Shown here piece after piece: positions 11,501 to 26,500 of a stretch of DNA of 64,000 bases. Position 1 is the stretch's first letter; every line of letters starts with the position of its first letter. The stretch is from Triplophysa rosa. Taxonomy: Eukaryota > Chordata > Actinopteri > Cypriniformes > Nemacheilidae. Position numbers and translations under genes: made by a program. The notes beneath the pieces were generated by a model. It was not told the origin of the DNA. It ran no database searches and saw only the letters and a program-made list of their open reading frames with translations. Where the stretch lies: positions 8,150,310 to 8,214,309 of the forward strand of contig NC_079914.1 in the NCBI RefSeq assembly GCF_024868665.1, given 5' to 3'.

Positions 11501-14500
11501 TGTATTGGCATAAACTTCAGAGAAGATCAGTAAATGATCTTTTCATAGACAGTGTAATTATATGGCTTGTGGAACTTTTTATTTAGAGCATAGAGAACGA
11601 TAATCTAGATACAAACTTCACCCATAGGCAGGCACCACAGTTTAATTTTGACAGTGTACGTTCGCTAACCGCTCAGCGGTGGCTCCTTGACAAGTTTGTA
11701 TGTTATGTGAGTAATTTCATTTTCACCCTACGGCACTGATGGTACAGGCCACTTTTTAAAGATTAGGAAGTCTAGTCTGCCAGATCCCCAAAAATGACAG
11801 TTCTGACTGAAATTTTAGTGTTGGTTGAACTGCACCGTTAAACATTGACTGTTGTCCCAACAAAATCTCAAATGGTAATTTTAAACTATTTTATGAGGTA
11901 ACTAATTCACACGAATGTCCAACACAATATTACAAACTATTTTACTTGGTGGCTAAATCGTATAAATTCGTACGACTTTATTCGAACGTTTCAGTACAAT
12001 TCGCTTTCGTGCCATTGATGTAAGGTTTAGGGGTGGGGTTAGGGGAGGTCCTTCAATATTGCTTTTTTCTAATAATCGTATGTTCGACGAATTAGCGACC
12101 TCGTAAAATAATTACGAATTCCTGTGAGATCAGGTTGGAATGTCATTTTACGCCAGGGAAGATTAGGTTAAGAGGTGGGGTTTTTATTATTGCTTTTTCC
12201 ACAGTCGTATGTTTTTGTTTGATTCACATCATACGGATGTACACGAATTAGCCACCTCATACAAAAAAAACTGTTAAAAAAGCTAATATAATATAAAAAT
12301 ACTGTATAACAACTGTTTTATAAAGTAAAATTACAGTTTTTCATGTTATTTTTACACCCGAATTTTGTAGTATATTTGTGTAATTTGATATTTTTTTAAA
12401 AATACATGAAAACTGTAAAATAATAGTTTCGTTTTTACAGTAATCCGTAAAATTACAACTTTTTTTACTGTGTGTTCTCTCCGTATGTTTGCGAATAGTG
12501 CACCTGTATTGAATGCATGAGTGTGTCAGGTTTCTTCGGTCATTTTGTTCATGCCCATGGCAGCATGGTTCTTTCTCTGCCAAACATCATCTGGATGGAT
12601 GATTCTGAGCGGATAACAGCACAGCAGGAATGTATGGGCACGTTGCCTTACTTCGTCGCACAAAAATCACTCTCTGTGGATTAAGTTGAAGCAAACACTA
12701 CCACTGAATTGCATCTGCTTCCAAGAGGCAGCAGAATCTGCAAAGGGAGAGCGGCCTTGTAAAGATGATTTGTATCTTTGGGGGTCTACATTTTCCAGAT
12801 CACAGGACCAACAATTGTGTCCTGGACGGAAAGCAGTTTAGATATCAACTTCAGCTAAAAGTCCTTGCAGACATATGCATACGTGAAGATTAAGTCGTAG
12901 ACTCTATAGGATCTTGTTTTATGTTGCATCTTTCTCTTTGTGGCAGATTTTGGCCACATATCAGTGCTAGTGCTTTGATTTTTCTCCCTCATAAAACTCA
13001 GTTTGATATGTTGTGACTCTATAAAAGGATACTGTAGAAAAGCCAGTGTTGGTCTGGGGTCACAGGAAAGACCCAGAGCTGGCAAAGCTCTTGAAGAGAA
13101 GGACTCTTGGGGGAATTTTGGCAATGCCTGGGAAAGATCCTGCTCGAGTGGAAAAAGGGGATGCATGAGCCAGGCAAACATCTGTTTGCTCTGACGAATG
13201 ACTGTCTGGAGTCTAGAACAGTTTTCCATCGGTGGCTGTTCCTCTTGTTTTCAATGAAAGTATGACTTCCACTTATATACTCAATGAAAAAAGTGGTTAA
13301 CATTACAACGATGTACTGTATGTAAAATGCTTGGATCTTTTGTGAGCATTCTTGACATCTACGGTTTAATCTCCTCAGTTTAGCATCCGTCATGAATGAT
13401 GTGTACTGATTTGTGGGTGTTGTGTACTGACATTGTGGGCTTTGTTTTATTTTAGTGTCCTCAAAGATGCCTTGTATATGCTGCATTGTCATTTTATCCA
13501 GTTAGCCAGTTTCTTCAGGTCTCGCGCTGAGATGCTTTTCTTAATGGCTATTTTTCCTCATTATTTAGTCCAAATCTTCAATTTCAAAAACTTTACATTG
13601 AATAAATTATTATGTTTTTGTCCACGAAAAAATATGTAAGGAAATGCCTTTAGATCAAATGATTTTTAAGATCATAAAATACATTTCAGTCAAGTGACCC
13701 TAAACTTTTGAACAGTAGTTATTTGAGAAAAAAAACCTATACAGCTTATCAGGTAATATGAGTTTTTAATATTCGTATATCCAGAAAAAATAAAGAACAG
13801 AAAAACAAAAAGCGCTTAGAAAATAAAGCACGCATTCACTACAATTTTATCAGTTATTAATATTTGGTTGATCCTCTTGTTTTTGAATACAGTCCATGCA
13901 CAATTTCAAGATTTTTTTTATATATGTGACCCTGGACCGCAAAACCAGTCATAAAGGTAAATGTTTTGAAATTGAGATTTATACATCATCTGAAAGCTGA
14001 ATTAATAAGATTTCCATTGTATGGTTTGTTAGAATAGGACATTATTTGGCCAAGATCTGGAATCTGAAAAAATCCAAATATTGAGATAATCGCCTTTAAA
14101 GTTTACCATCAGAGGTAAGAAGAATAGGTTTGTTTTAGCGCTTTTTATTGGCTTACCTCTGTAATGACGTTGTGGAGAACAGATGAACCGGAAATCTGAA
14201 ATTTTAAGCTTTACATAGATACTAAACTTGAGTGGGCACATGACCAGCTAAGGACCAGCTTAAACCAGCATATGACCAGCTTAAACCAGTGCAAACCAGC
14301 ATCAAAACATACTAAACCAGCATATGCTGTTTTTTTCAAAGGGTTATGACTGGTTTTGTGGTCCAGGGTCACATATTTGATTAAAAATGTCAATTTTCTA
14401 AACTTGTGCATCACTTTTGGACACTACTTTATTGGTGTACTGACTTGTTAGAAGGTTCCTCAACATCTATCAAACTTTACAGCTGTATTCATTTTTATTT

Positions 14501-17500
14501 AGTGCACACTAAATATTTGTAGCTCTGTGCTAAACATGATCTGTGCTGTAGACCTCTGCCAGCAGTGCAAAGGTACAGAAAATCCATCAAAACAGTGGGT
14601 GTACAGAGTGGGTGTGCAGATGATCCACGGATGTGGGTTGGTTGTGTGTCAAAGAGCAAATACAGGAAACACTTTCTATTTCGAGCAAATGGAGGTTTTG
14701 GATGGAGATGTTTTATTTCCTATTTATTCTGCCTTTGTTCTAACAAGGCTTTAACCTTTAGAAATATGTATTGTGTCCAAAATGTTAATTCTGTCATTAT
14801 TTACTCGTCTTCACGTCTTTCCAAACCTGTATTTCATTTTGAGTTCCTTTGAAATAAGTGAAGCAGGTTAGGAACATTTTGTTCTTGTACATTTTGTACC
14901 AAACTCCGAGATCATTCTGTCATTATCTTTCTGATCCTTGTTGATTTTAAGCACTTTTTTATAACTTTGTCACTGCCTTAAGTCGTTTTAGAGGTAATTT
15001 GCTTGCACAGGTTGGCTTTCATTTACTCGATCCTATTTGACCTGGAGCGACACCCCTGCATGTGTCCATATGTTTGTAATATAACAATCCTCTGTACTTT
15101 TTTATTACTTCTCACATTGGCGTCAGCAAGTTCCTGAGTGACTAGTATGTTTTGTCGTATAGGGATTTAAAGGTGTGTTGGGTGAACAAATTGAAATACA
15201 AAACTACTCTAGGAAAGGTCAGGTGTGTGTCACGGGAAGGGGGTTAAGTACCTGTTTTATTATTAGAGGATGGTTAATGGTTACAGTGGGGAGTTTCCTG
15301 CGCTCTTAAGTTCTCATGTATTTAATCTTGTGGGATTTGACTAAAAGCCGGGGTCTCATGTTCACTACACACCTGTAAGTCTAAACCTCACTAGTCTTTC
15401 CAGTGGGACTTATCAGGAGTGTGAGGTTTCAATGCTATAACATTCATTTATTGTTGCCAATTCAAGTTAATTTCAATAGCAATAGCTGTGCAAAACTTGC
15501 CACCAGATACCAGGGTGTTCTGGGTGGTTGCTAGGGCCTTGTTGAGTGGTTGCTAGGGTGGTAGAGGTTTCTAAGTGGTTGCTTACTGGCACATGTCAAA
15601 AAAGCCCACCCCCAAGTCTCCAAGATATTTTGGTCTCTAGAGAAGTCTTTTATTGTCTATTAGGGTGAGATTTGTTTTTTCAAGCACATGTGGAAATCAT
15701 CAGGAGTTCGGTATCATTTCACGAATAAAAGTATACAGTCTTACCCTTGTGGTAGACCGACTTTAAACACAGACAGCGCGTAGTCTCAGCACGTCTGCGG
15801 AGATGATGAGGTGAGCTCATTGCTGAGATGATGTGAAGGCTCCTGCAGGATGTGAGTCATGTGTTAAAGTGCTGGAAGCCACATTTTGATTTGCTGGTCC
15901 AGTAGGGCTGTGTATTGGCAAGTGCCTTCCGATACGATACATATCACGATAGATGGGTCAATACAATATATTGCTATACACTTCGATACGATACACATTT
16001 GCGATATATTGCAATACTTTAAATAGAAAATGTAAAAAGCAGAGCTAGAAATACAACATGCTGTGCACCACCGGGGGTTTTCTGTAAGGATAAGTGTAAA
16101 AACATCCCTTACCTCTGCAGAGTGGCCATGATGTGCGATGCATGGACCTTTAGATCAGAGGTTTGGGTTCTCAAACTGTGGATTGCGCCCCTCAAGTGGG
16201 TAGCACAGGGGAATAAGGTGGCTCACGCAAGTCACTTAGCTGTGACTTAGCTTAGGTGCATTACAGTTTAAACACTGAACATGGGCAGTATAAAACCCCT
16301 GGTTCATCCGTGCTGTAAATGCGCTGGTGACAATCCATGTCTCTTTTACTGTTACTTTTCTTAATTAACTTTTTGTCTAATGCACTGCAGTAGCCAAGCG
16401 ACTTGTTTCATGACTTGTGAAGCCTACAAACAGCATTTTTTTATTTAACTCATTACTCCATTACTTATTTTGAAAACCAAAGCACACCAACAAATCAGCT
16501 CTGAGAGCTCCAAGCGTTCTTATTTTTTTCGCCATACTCGCTTCCGTTTACTTTTGGCCGTATGTATTTGACATGATTTTAAAAAAATATATCGATAGTA
16601 GACTTATCACTATCGATACACTATCGAAAAAAAAAATATTGCGATAGTTACATGTATCGATATTTTTGCACAGCCCTATGGTCCAGTAGCGGGAGAAACA
16701 GGAGTCCCATTCACAAACATCACAGATCTGCGGATACTCAAGTCAATTTGAAGCGTGAACGCTGTGATTGTGTTCGGTTGGGTCAAGTTCCACATTGCTG
16801 GTTTTACCGCCCCAACACCTGGATTCTCATGTCGGTTTCTTTCGTAAGCCTGAATGTATATGGGAAAATTGTATTTGATGTTATTGTGTAACACGGTCAT
16901 AGTTGCTCAATTTTGTATGTGTTTTTCAACTCTGACATGTCAAAATATGTTCCTTAATTGGAAAATGTCAACCAATTTTGCCTTCGCTTTGGGTTTGCTC
17001 AAGGACCATTGAAACAACTGTAGGTTTAAAAAGAGAAAAATATAGTAGTTTCTCATGTGTCCATCTCCCCCTACACAAGAATATGACTCAACTCAACAAA
17101 GTTATCTTTAAGACTTCTGTGGAATCTTCAAACCACACAGTAAACTTAGTCAAAAAGAAAAGAAAAGAAAAAGCAATCATTTGGGACCTTGTGAACCATC
17201 AACAAAAGATAAACCGCTGCACTTTCCAGTGTTTATGAAGTATCTCAGCTACATTTGTGTGGTCTTTACAGCTTCGCACAGAGATACTTTATGGTTTATG
17301 AATTTTGTTTTTCTGATAAGAGGCTTTTTGGCCATGCATAGTTTCTAGTTGCAGGTTAAATCATGTAGCTTTTGCTACGGTACAAGCAAGAATGTTTTAT
17401 CTTTGCGGTCATATCAGATTTCTGGCTTCAGGCTTCTCCTTAAAACATCAAGGAGTATCAACAGTATCAAAAAATAATACTGTTGGCCTTGGGCCATTTG

Positions 17501-20500
17501 TTGTCCTTTAATTGTGTAAAGATATTACTTTCCCTTGCTTTGTGGGGTCAGACGAAATAATGGTCTGTGATGACAAACAAGAACGCATGTTTTCATCAGA
17601 GCTTAAAGTCTTTTGAATCAACAACATTCCTTAATGATGCAGGATTCTCAAATAATAATAACTTAAGTTATTTTGGGTCATGACCAACCATAATTCTAGT
17701 CATTTAGGTGCTGCAAAAATGCTTGCCATTTATTTTACACTAAGGTAGAAAACGTAGATATTTGGCCTGAAAGCCATTTCTACAGTACTTGATATATTCC
17801 TCCTGGAAAGACTGGTAAGTGGTTGGTCTGGACGGTCAACATATGTTTTTGCCAGCTAGTTCTTGTTGATACTTTTGAACCAGCATGGGCTTTCTGGTGA
17901 AGATGGATGACCCAAGCTAATCAAAATGCTTCATTGAGACACTAGCAAGCTAGTATTCCATGCTTGGAACCAACACTTACAACAAGACATATGCAGGTGG
18001 CCATGTTTCCATAGGTTACCCTACAAACAGTTATTAGGCCAAGTCTAAATTAAAGTCTTAATCACTGTTTGGGAACTCTCTGTGGTCGCTTTGGGCATCT
18101 CTTCATAAGGAAGGAATTTTTACAAGGGGCATTGATGAAGTTTATTCCGTTCCGCGTGTGTTTCGAGCAGATGGCAGGCTGAAATACTGTAGGAGCCTTA
18201 AAGGTGCATATATGTAGGGTGCATCAGATGTGCCTGATTGAATTTGCCATTTGATAACAATTGAAGACCTGGAATGTTTTTGCCTGCTGTCAGAGGTGCA
18301 CATCTTTAGCTAGCAGTTAAACTAGTCAACAGGGTTCCCAACAATAGTTCTTCAATTCCATGGAATTATTTTGGAAGATGGTTTACCTACACAAAATTCC
18401 AAATTTACAGGTTTATAGTAGTTTATGAGCTCTGTGTATGTTTTTAACTATCAGACATTGAGTTTGGACAGCTTTGACAGAAATCGATGTGTTTTATGTT
18501 GTAGATTTATGTGATCGTCCTGCCAGGAGTGGTGTGGTTAGCTCAAATATGAGTATGAAGTGCTCCGTCAAAGGTTTTCTGGAAGACATCACAGCACACA
18601 GCAGAAACACCATAAGGTGTTTGGATCTGATTTCTGCTTGCGGTTGGATGCATTGAGCAGATGCTTGATGTTGGTAGGTCTTGAGTCGTCAGTGCTTTTG
18701 GTCTGACAACGTCTTGCATCCCAGACTTCTGCGGGAAGCAGTGAGTTAAACCAATATTTAGATAGCAAATGATATTCACAATTCATCTGGGAGGTCTTTT
18801 GATTAACAGGCTCTCGCTTTTTTCCATCTGTAGGGTTTAAAAGTTTGCAAACTCCTTCAGGTCCCTTCCAAATCCTTTGCATGATTCATGTCAGCCTTCC
18901 CCAATTCTTCAAACTCTTCGAAGCCAAACTCGGGGACTGTGTGGCTGGGTTAGGAGGACGCACTGACATTGGTCTTGTAAAGAGCTTAAAGCGGAGCTAT
19001 CATGCTTTGTCATGCATTCTGATTTCTTTACACTGTTAAATGTTCCTGTGTAGCTTAGTTGGTAGAGCATTGCGCTAACAATGCAAGGTTGTGGGTTCGA
19101 TTCCAGGGAACACACACTGATAAAAAAAGACATACAGACTAAATGCACTGTAAGTCGCTTTGGATAAAAGCGTCTGCCAAATGCATGAATGTCAATGTAA
19201 ACGTGCTGGCTTCTCATGCTTAACATGGTCAACTTGTCAAAAAATGAGTTGGATGTATGACGTAGTATTTCTGTACTTGATACACTCCCCCAGCACTTCA
19301 AATTGTTTCGGAAAGTTTTTTCTAATTCTGGATCCCTGTGTCGTCATAGGGATCCTATTCCTTTTATTGGCCAAAAGCACGGCAAGGCGAAGGCGAAAGA
19401 GCACGCCCACGAGTGAGACCCGCTTACCATTAAGGTTATCTGCACCTGTGTCAAGATGGGCTTTTCAGCGCTGCAGCTCGTTACTCTTGCGATAGTGAAG
19501 TTGAGGTGTGTCTGTTTGTTCACGGCATTTCAGTGATGGATGTTATATAAACGGTTGATATAACGCTGGATTTGGAGATCATTTGAAACTGATAAGATGG
19601 CACTGTCCCAGTGCTAAAAGATGCCAGCAATGGATTGCATGCGGTAAGTGAAACTAAGTCATACGTCTGTGTTTTGTTGGCAATCGGCGTGTACGTGCAT
19701 AATGTAGAAAACACGAAGGGATGATGTGACGATGTGTTGTTGCTCGTGCTGTAGTTCCGTCTCACTATCCCCACTAGTCCCACAGCTCGTGTTTTTCCAG
19801 AAATAATCGTACAGCTGTATCTCTCTTTTATAAATTTGATCAAACTAAATACTCTTCGAAGATACGACGTATGCAATACTACTGTATAGGCACTCAAGAT
19901 TAATATGAGATTGGCAGAAACTGCCTGTGATACGCGATCTCTAATGTGAAATATAATATCCCTGTGAGGATACTGTAGTAAAACATTTTTCTAACTATTT
20001 TCATTAATATTAAAGGCACTCTTTCTAACGAAATCCTTTTCTAGGAACTTTCCTAATTCGCAACAGCGGTGCAGAAGGTTACACATGAACTTATGTGGTC
20101 ATTCCCACACGATGTGAGATTGATGGACGTGCTGAGTCTGTGTGTGTTTTCAATCACTGATGTCTTATGGGAACACCAACAGAGTCCTGACTGCCTTTAC
20201 CTTCAGTTCACCCAGACTCTAAGGCCTGTAGACATGATGCATCTCAATGAGATTTGACATGTTTGAGGAACCCATGCTATTCCCATGCGAAGACCTGTGG
20301 ATTGCTTCAAAGCAGTAGTTCACTCAGAGAAATATGACAATTCAGTCAACACGATGGAACGCTAAACTTGATGTTTTTGAAGTTTTCAGTACAACGAATA
20401 GTGATACTGTCAAGCCCCAAAACTAAAGGAAAAGGCATAATGTAGATTCAGGGCTGTATTTTAAGTCTTTAAAGTCATTTGATAGATTTCTTTGAGGAAA

Positions 20501-23500
20501 AGAGTGACAGTTCACCCAAAAATAAAAATTCAGTTTAAATATCTTTGTTCTGATGAACACAGAGAAAAATATTTGGAAGAAAGCTTGTAACCAAACAGTT
20601 CTTCTCACCATTGACTACTATAGTAGGAAAAATTACAATGATAGTCAAAAGTGCCCCAGAATTGTTTGCTTTCCTACATTCTTCGAAATATCTTCTAATA
20701 CAGAACAAAGATATTTATAAAGCATTTTTTCCTACTATGGGAGTCAATGGTGGCCAAGAACTGTTTGCTTAGAAGCATTCTTCCAAATATCTTTCTCTGT
20801 GTTCATCAGATTTGGAACAACTTGAGGGTGAGTAAATGATGACAGAATTTTCATTTTGGGGTAAACCGTTCCTTTAAGAGCACGGTTTTGGGTAAAACAT
20901 CATTCTAAATTTACTGTTTCTTCTTGACAATGAACAAATAATGTCCTGTTTCTTGAAGCCTCACCCAATCACTGTCAGAACAGGACGTGGAATTTGCTTT
21001 CAGAACAATTACTGATGCCCCTGGGCTTTGCACAGAAGATAGGTATTGTTATCTCATAACTATAGCTTTCTAAGACGTGACTTTTTGAACTTCCAGGGAA
21101 AGTCAGGCGTTTACAAGAAAGCATTCAACAGCTTTATAATCAAGCTGAAATTATCCCAGTGGAAAAACTCACTAATGCTTCTTCCTGCACGTTTCTAAAG
21201 AGTTTACAAACCGTGGTGTCAAATCCAAAACCACAGGTCAATTATCTCATTCCTAGCTACTTGACACCCTCTCCCTGTGTTCCCCGTTCTCCTTTCAGAT
21301 ACTCTGATGGTAGTTTGTTTTGACCTTTTGTCAACATGAAACACAATGAGACCAGCAATCTGTGTTACTTTCTCTCTTTCTAGAGAGTTTGGACATAAAA
21401 CTGCAGACTTTCCATCTGTATAGCACATCATCTATTCTTCCTAATTAAATAACCTGCTAAATAACACCACGCTATGTCTTACTCATCTGCAGTTTTAATA
21501 AATATTGTAACCAGGATTTGGTGACGTCTCCGTCTCTTGTGAAACTTGTGTATGCTCGATTGCTCGGCAACAGACATTATCACTGCAGAAAGGGAAACCC
21601 AATACTCCCATCTGTGCTTATCTTCCCACATGTTGGCAGCTTTCTACATAACTGTCTCGATGGCCTCCCGAGAGAGGATTCAAAGAGACAAATGCTTTAG
21701 CAGTTGTGATGTTGTAAACTATATGCTGACTATAGGAGTGAAAAGCACTTTTCCTGGACCGCGGATTGCACTGTAAATAATTCCGTAAAAAAAAAAAATT
21801 CTGTCATCTGGAGCGACAGAAAAATACCGTAAAATTAAAAGAATTCCTGTAAAATTGCAGATCTTTTTTCTGTAGTTTTTTGGACCATATTTCAAATATA
21901 AACTGTAAACTTGTAAACTATACGCTGACTATAGGAGTGAAAAGCACTTTTCCTGGACCGCGGATTGCACTGTAAATAATTCCGTAAAAAAAAAAAATTC
22001 TGTCATCTGGAGCGACAGAAAAATACCGTAAAATTAAAAGAATTCCTGTAAAATTGCAGATCTTTTTTCTGTAGTTTTTTGGACCATATTTCAAAAATAA
22101 ACTGTAAACTTGTAAACTATACGCTGACTATAGGAGTGAAAAGCACTTTTCCTGGACAGTGGATTGCACTGTCCTATAAAAAAAGGAAATTTTCTGGCAG
22201 CTGGGGCGCTAGAAATAAATTGTAAAATAACAGTTTTTCCCTGTAAAATTGTGTTCTCGTTTTTTCTGGTAAATTTGCGTTTTTTCTGCAATTTTATGTT
22301 TTTTGAGCGCATTTCAAAAATACATGAAAAACCTGTAAAAAACAGTAAAATGCTTTTTTTACAGGTTTTTTTTAAAGTGTATGAAACAAGTTATTTATAT
22401 GAGCTGTATTTCAAAGTCCCTCCGATTAGGAAATTGAAGGGAAAGTTCACCCAAAAACGAACATTTTGACAGGATTTACTTACCCTCATCATACCTGCAA
22501 ACTATTCGCTTTTCAGCTGAATTTGCAGTTTTTAATCAAAAATAGGTAATTTATGTGAATCGTGTAAAACCGAAGAGTTTTTTTTCGTGGGAAGGTCTTA
22601 AGCAGCGGGTATACTTGACTTTCCGCGTCTGTGTCTGTCTCGCGCACAAACACGTCCGCACAGCTTCTTGAGGCGTCTACTCTCGAGCGTCTGAAACGTC
22701 TTTGGTCCAGCACCTGGATTCATTTGGCCAACCAGAATCAAGATAACCGCTAACAGCGTCGTCTTTTTTTGGTCCTTGGGCCGACCAGAATCAAGATAAC
22801 AGCATCGTCTTTTTTTGGTCCTTTGGCCAACCAGAATCACGCGTTCTAAACGTCATGTTTGCGCCTGTGAAAAGCATTGCTGAAAGGTATGAACATAAAG
22901 TGTCTTTCACAGAGAAAATGGCATTGATATTTATTATTCAGTTCACCTGTGTGATCGAAACAGCTATGTGATGAGAGACAGTTGCCAGTCTACCTTTCAA
23001 ATTTTCACTTCTAGAGCTCTGCCCTTCTAAGTGAGTAAGGCACTTGGGTGCGATTGATATGCGTCTGAAGTCTCAGTCGCAGAAGCTGAAGTTTACAGAT
23101 GATATTTAATAACTATTTTAGAGACCGATAAATTCGCTTCATAATACATTAATGAAGATCATGTTAGATGTTTAATCATGACTTGGAGCATTGGGATCGC
23201 AAGACGAGGGGAATGTATTTATTTTTTATGAAAATCTCAAATTCGACCAAAATCCATATAGCTCAAAATTATTGACGTGATTAGCTGCTGCTCCAGAAGA
23301 AAATGACAAAAAACCCATTCCCAACACCCCCCCCCTCAACTTTTTCACCTCTTCCGTGTTTGCAGGTCTGCCTCATGTAATTTATAATCTGTATGCAACT
23401 CTATGATTAGTGGAACACAAAAGAAGATATTTTGAGAAATTTCTCAGTGGTTTTGTGTCCATATAAGGGAAGTCAATGAGGGTTGTTTGGTTACCAACAT

Positions 23501-26500
23501 TTTTCAAAATAACTTATTTTGTGTTCTGCAGAAAAAAGAAAGTCAGGTATACAGGTTTGGAACGACACAATTGTGAGTAACAAAGTTGTATGAACCCTCC
23601 TGACCGTGTCCCTGCATACATTTACGTCAGGGCCAAATTGCAAAATACAGTACTTCCATTTATTTACAGATGTAGGCTGTTATTTTCCCTTTATGGAAAT
23701 AAATGGTTCTGTGTTTGCTATTTCCATACCCACTAATGAAGTCCACATTTAAAGATGGTTTTCATCGTAAAGGAATAGCTCAAAGGAATAGCTCTAGATA
23801 CAGTACGTCATTGTGCCTGCGGGTGCATTTAAAGTCGATGTAGTCCGCTGATGGATGCTAGACTCTCAGACCCTGTAGGACAGACATATGGTACATTATT
23901 AGTCTGAAATGTCTATATTGAATCACTGTGTTTGGTTGAAATCACTCTTAGGTTTTTCTGCAGTTATTATGTTCGGCTATTACCTACAAAGCCTGAAAAC
24001 TCATCGGGTCCAGCTGCTGTTCGTTTTACGGTCCATAAAGATAACCGTAGCGGTATCGAATAAGACCAAAGGGTCGTTTTTCTTTATTACGGCTGCATTT
24101 GAGAAAGAAACATGTTCTTATCCAAAGCCGCACCTGTGGAAAATCGTGGGGCTATACACAAGCAAAAGGAAATAGCACAGAGCCGTCAGTTTTCTGTCTG
24201 GATCGTACCTTGTTGTCAGAATTAGATGATGGATGATGTGAACGCATGCTCGACTGCAACGTGCTTTTTCCGTTGTGCATTTGTCTGGTAGCAGCGTATG
24301 ATCAATGTTTGATCAACAGTCTTTCAGAAATTGCTGAGGGCATGAGTTGCGTTTCCAGTGTTTGCGTTTAGTAAGACTGAAGTCTGGTAATAGCATCGCT
24401 GGTCTAACGCACATTAGTTGTGGATACAATGCGGTAGAAGTACATACAGAGATATAATGTCATCCCTAGACTATTTTAACACGTGTTGGTACAGTACATT
24501 TAGGTCATCCCTTTTAAAGGGATAGTTCACCCCAAAATTAAAATGGTTTTGTCACTCACTTTCATCTCATTTCAAACATTCTTCTGCAGAACACAAAAGA
24601 AGGTTGACAACATTGGACCCCATTGACTACCATTGTATGGACACAAAACCACTGAGACATTTCTCAAAATATCTTGTGTTTTACAGAAGAAAGAGTCATA
24701 TACAGGTTTTGAATGAAATGAGGGTGAATAAATAATGACAGAATTTTGATTTTTGGTTGTACTGTCCCTTTAAGAACACAGCCTCTGTCTCCAATTCCTC
24801 CAGCTTATTTCTTGCTTTTATGGATCATTTTAGGGCTGGGCGATATGTATCGCGATTCACGCTAATTATACATGTCTAAATCGATTCTGAAATCGATTTG
24901 ATGTTTTATGCACAGCACTTCTGTGAACTAGGCTCTTTGATCAGTAGGAAGTACTGCTCGATCTAAAATCACTACGAGATTGAGTCGTTTATATCGTACA
25001 TTTGAAAAAGCAACACTCATCTATCATCATTACTATAAATCAACTTTATTATCATGAAAATACCTGAAAAGGTTTGAAGAACAGCGATAGAATATGACCA
25101 CAGGCATTTCCTGGAACTAATTGTTCTTCTTCTGTTTCCCATATTCGGAGTTTCTGCGCAAGAGCGCCCTCTGGCTTTCGGATGTGGCTGTACTTAACGG
25201 TAAATCATTGAGAAACTGAGAGCATAAGAATCGTACGATATATTGCCCAGCCCTTGATCATCTGATGTCATACTTGAACACTGTTCTTTTTGAGCACTGG
25301 TATTTCCTTCAGGAAATGCAAATCGTTTTTATTTCACTCATTATTCCAGTATTTGAGGAGAATACAGGCTATATAAAGAATGCAAAAAGTCGGTCTGTGA
25401 CTTGTTTTAGTGATTATTCTGATGCTGAAAGCAACTCATTCATGGGTGTTTAGTGTAGTTAGAAGTCCTAAATAAAATTATAATTATATTCTTGTAAATG
25501 TTTCTTGTAGGACATATATTTAGGGCATCAGTGAGGTGAATCTCTTTTTAAACCCTCAGGAGTTTTCTAATGGTGTTTTACTGCGGACCTACCTGGTTAA
25601 TGTCTAAAATTCAAGACACCACAGTGTCTTACATAGTTTAACGTTTACAGACGTGGGATAAACCTATTGTTTTCTGAAATTGGGTTTAGTAGCTGTATAC
25701 TTCACATTTTCCATCTAAACAGATGTATAAACCCCCTAAAGCACTGGGCCGGAAATCGCATTCAGCAAGAAAACAAATGCTGCTTTACATTAAACGGATA
25801 CTTTATTGTAAACTCTGTGCTCATGAATGCCATTTTATAGCACACGCTGTATAGCTGAGGAATGTGGTGGGCTGTTCATTTTGCCCTGCCAAAGCTGTAA
25901 ACAGTTTTACTCCATATCGCTTGAAGATTAAGCCGTGCATCCCTGAAAGCTCCTCTTGAGAACACGTCTCCACATCTCCAGAGTATGTGATTGTGAAAGC
26001 TTAAATGGCCAGGAAATATTTGATGGTGTGATAATACACATTTAAAATTGTAACACATTTCCAAAAATACCCTTTAATTGTATAAATATTTAAGTCAACT
26101 CGAGGAGCTTTGTGTTTGCTAAACAAACTTTCTGTTTTATTTACCAGTGAAATAACTGCGTGAAAGTAAACAGGAACATGATATTTTGAGTTCACTGGCC
26201 TCATGGATGGGGAGGGGGTGTTGACATTTAAAGAAAGAATCTTCAAATATTTGTGTAACGTCACCAGGCCGTGTTTGAGAGTTGTGCTTGTGTTATTTAT
26301 TCTTCCTTCCTGTTTAGCTTGTGAAGTCGTCTAGTTGATTTTGACATACAGAATTGAGTTAGCTTAAATACACATGTCATCATCATGGGTAATGCTATAG
26401 TAGAGCAACCAAATGTAGCCCCGCCCACTGTGAATTCTCATTGGTCCACCATCCCACTCCACACTTTAATTGTGGCCAGGTATATTATGCATTGCTAGAA

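Noticed and set aside
12855..13640. Overlapping frames of 124 and 157 codons on the minus strand and 63-68 on the plus
   Set aside because: No family motif, no splice context and no supporting compositional bias.
19456..19504. Alternative first exon of P3H2 (ATG in strong context, hydrophobic residues, then GAG/GTGTGT)
   Set aside because: The exon would end in phase 2 while P3H2 exon 2 starts in phase 0, so splicing would break the frame.
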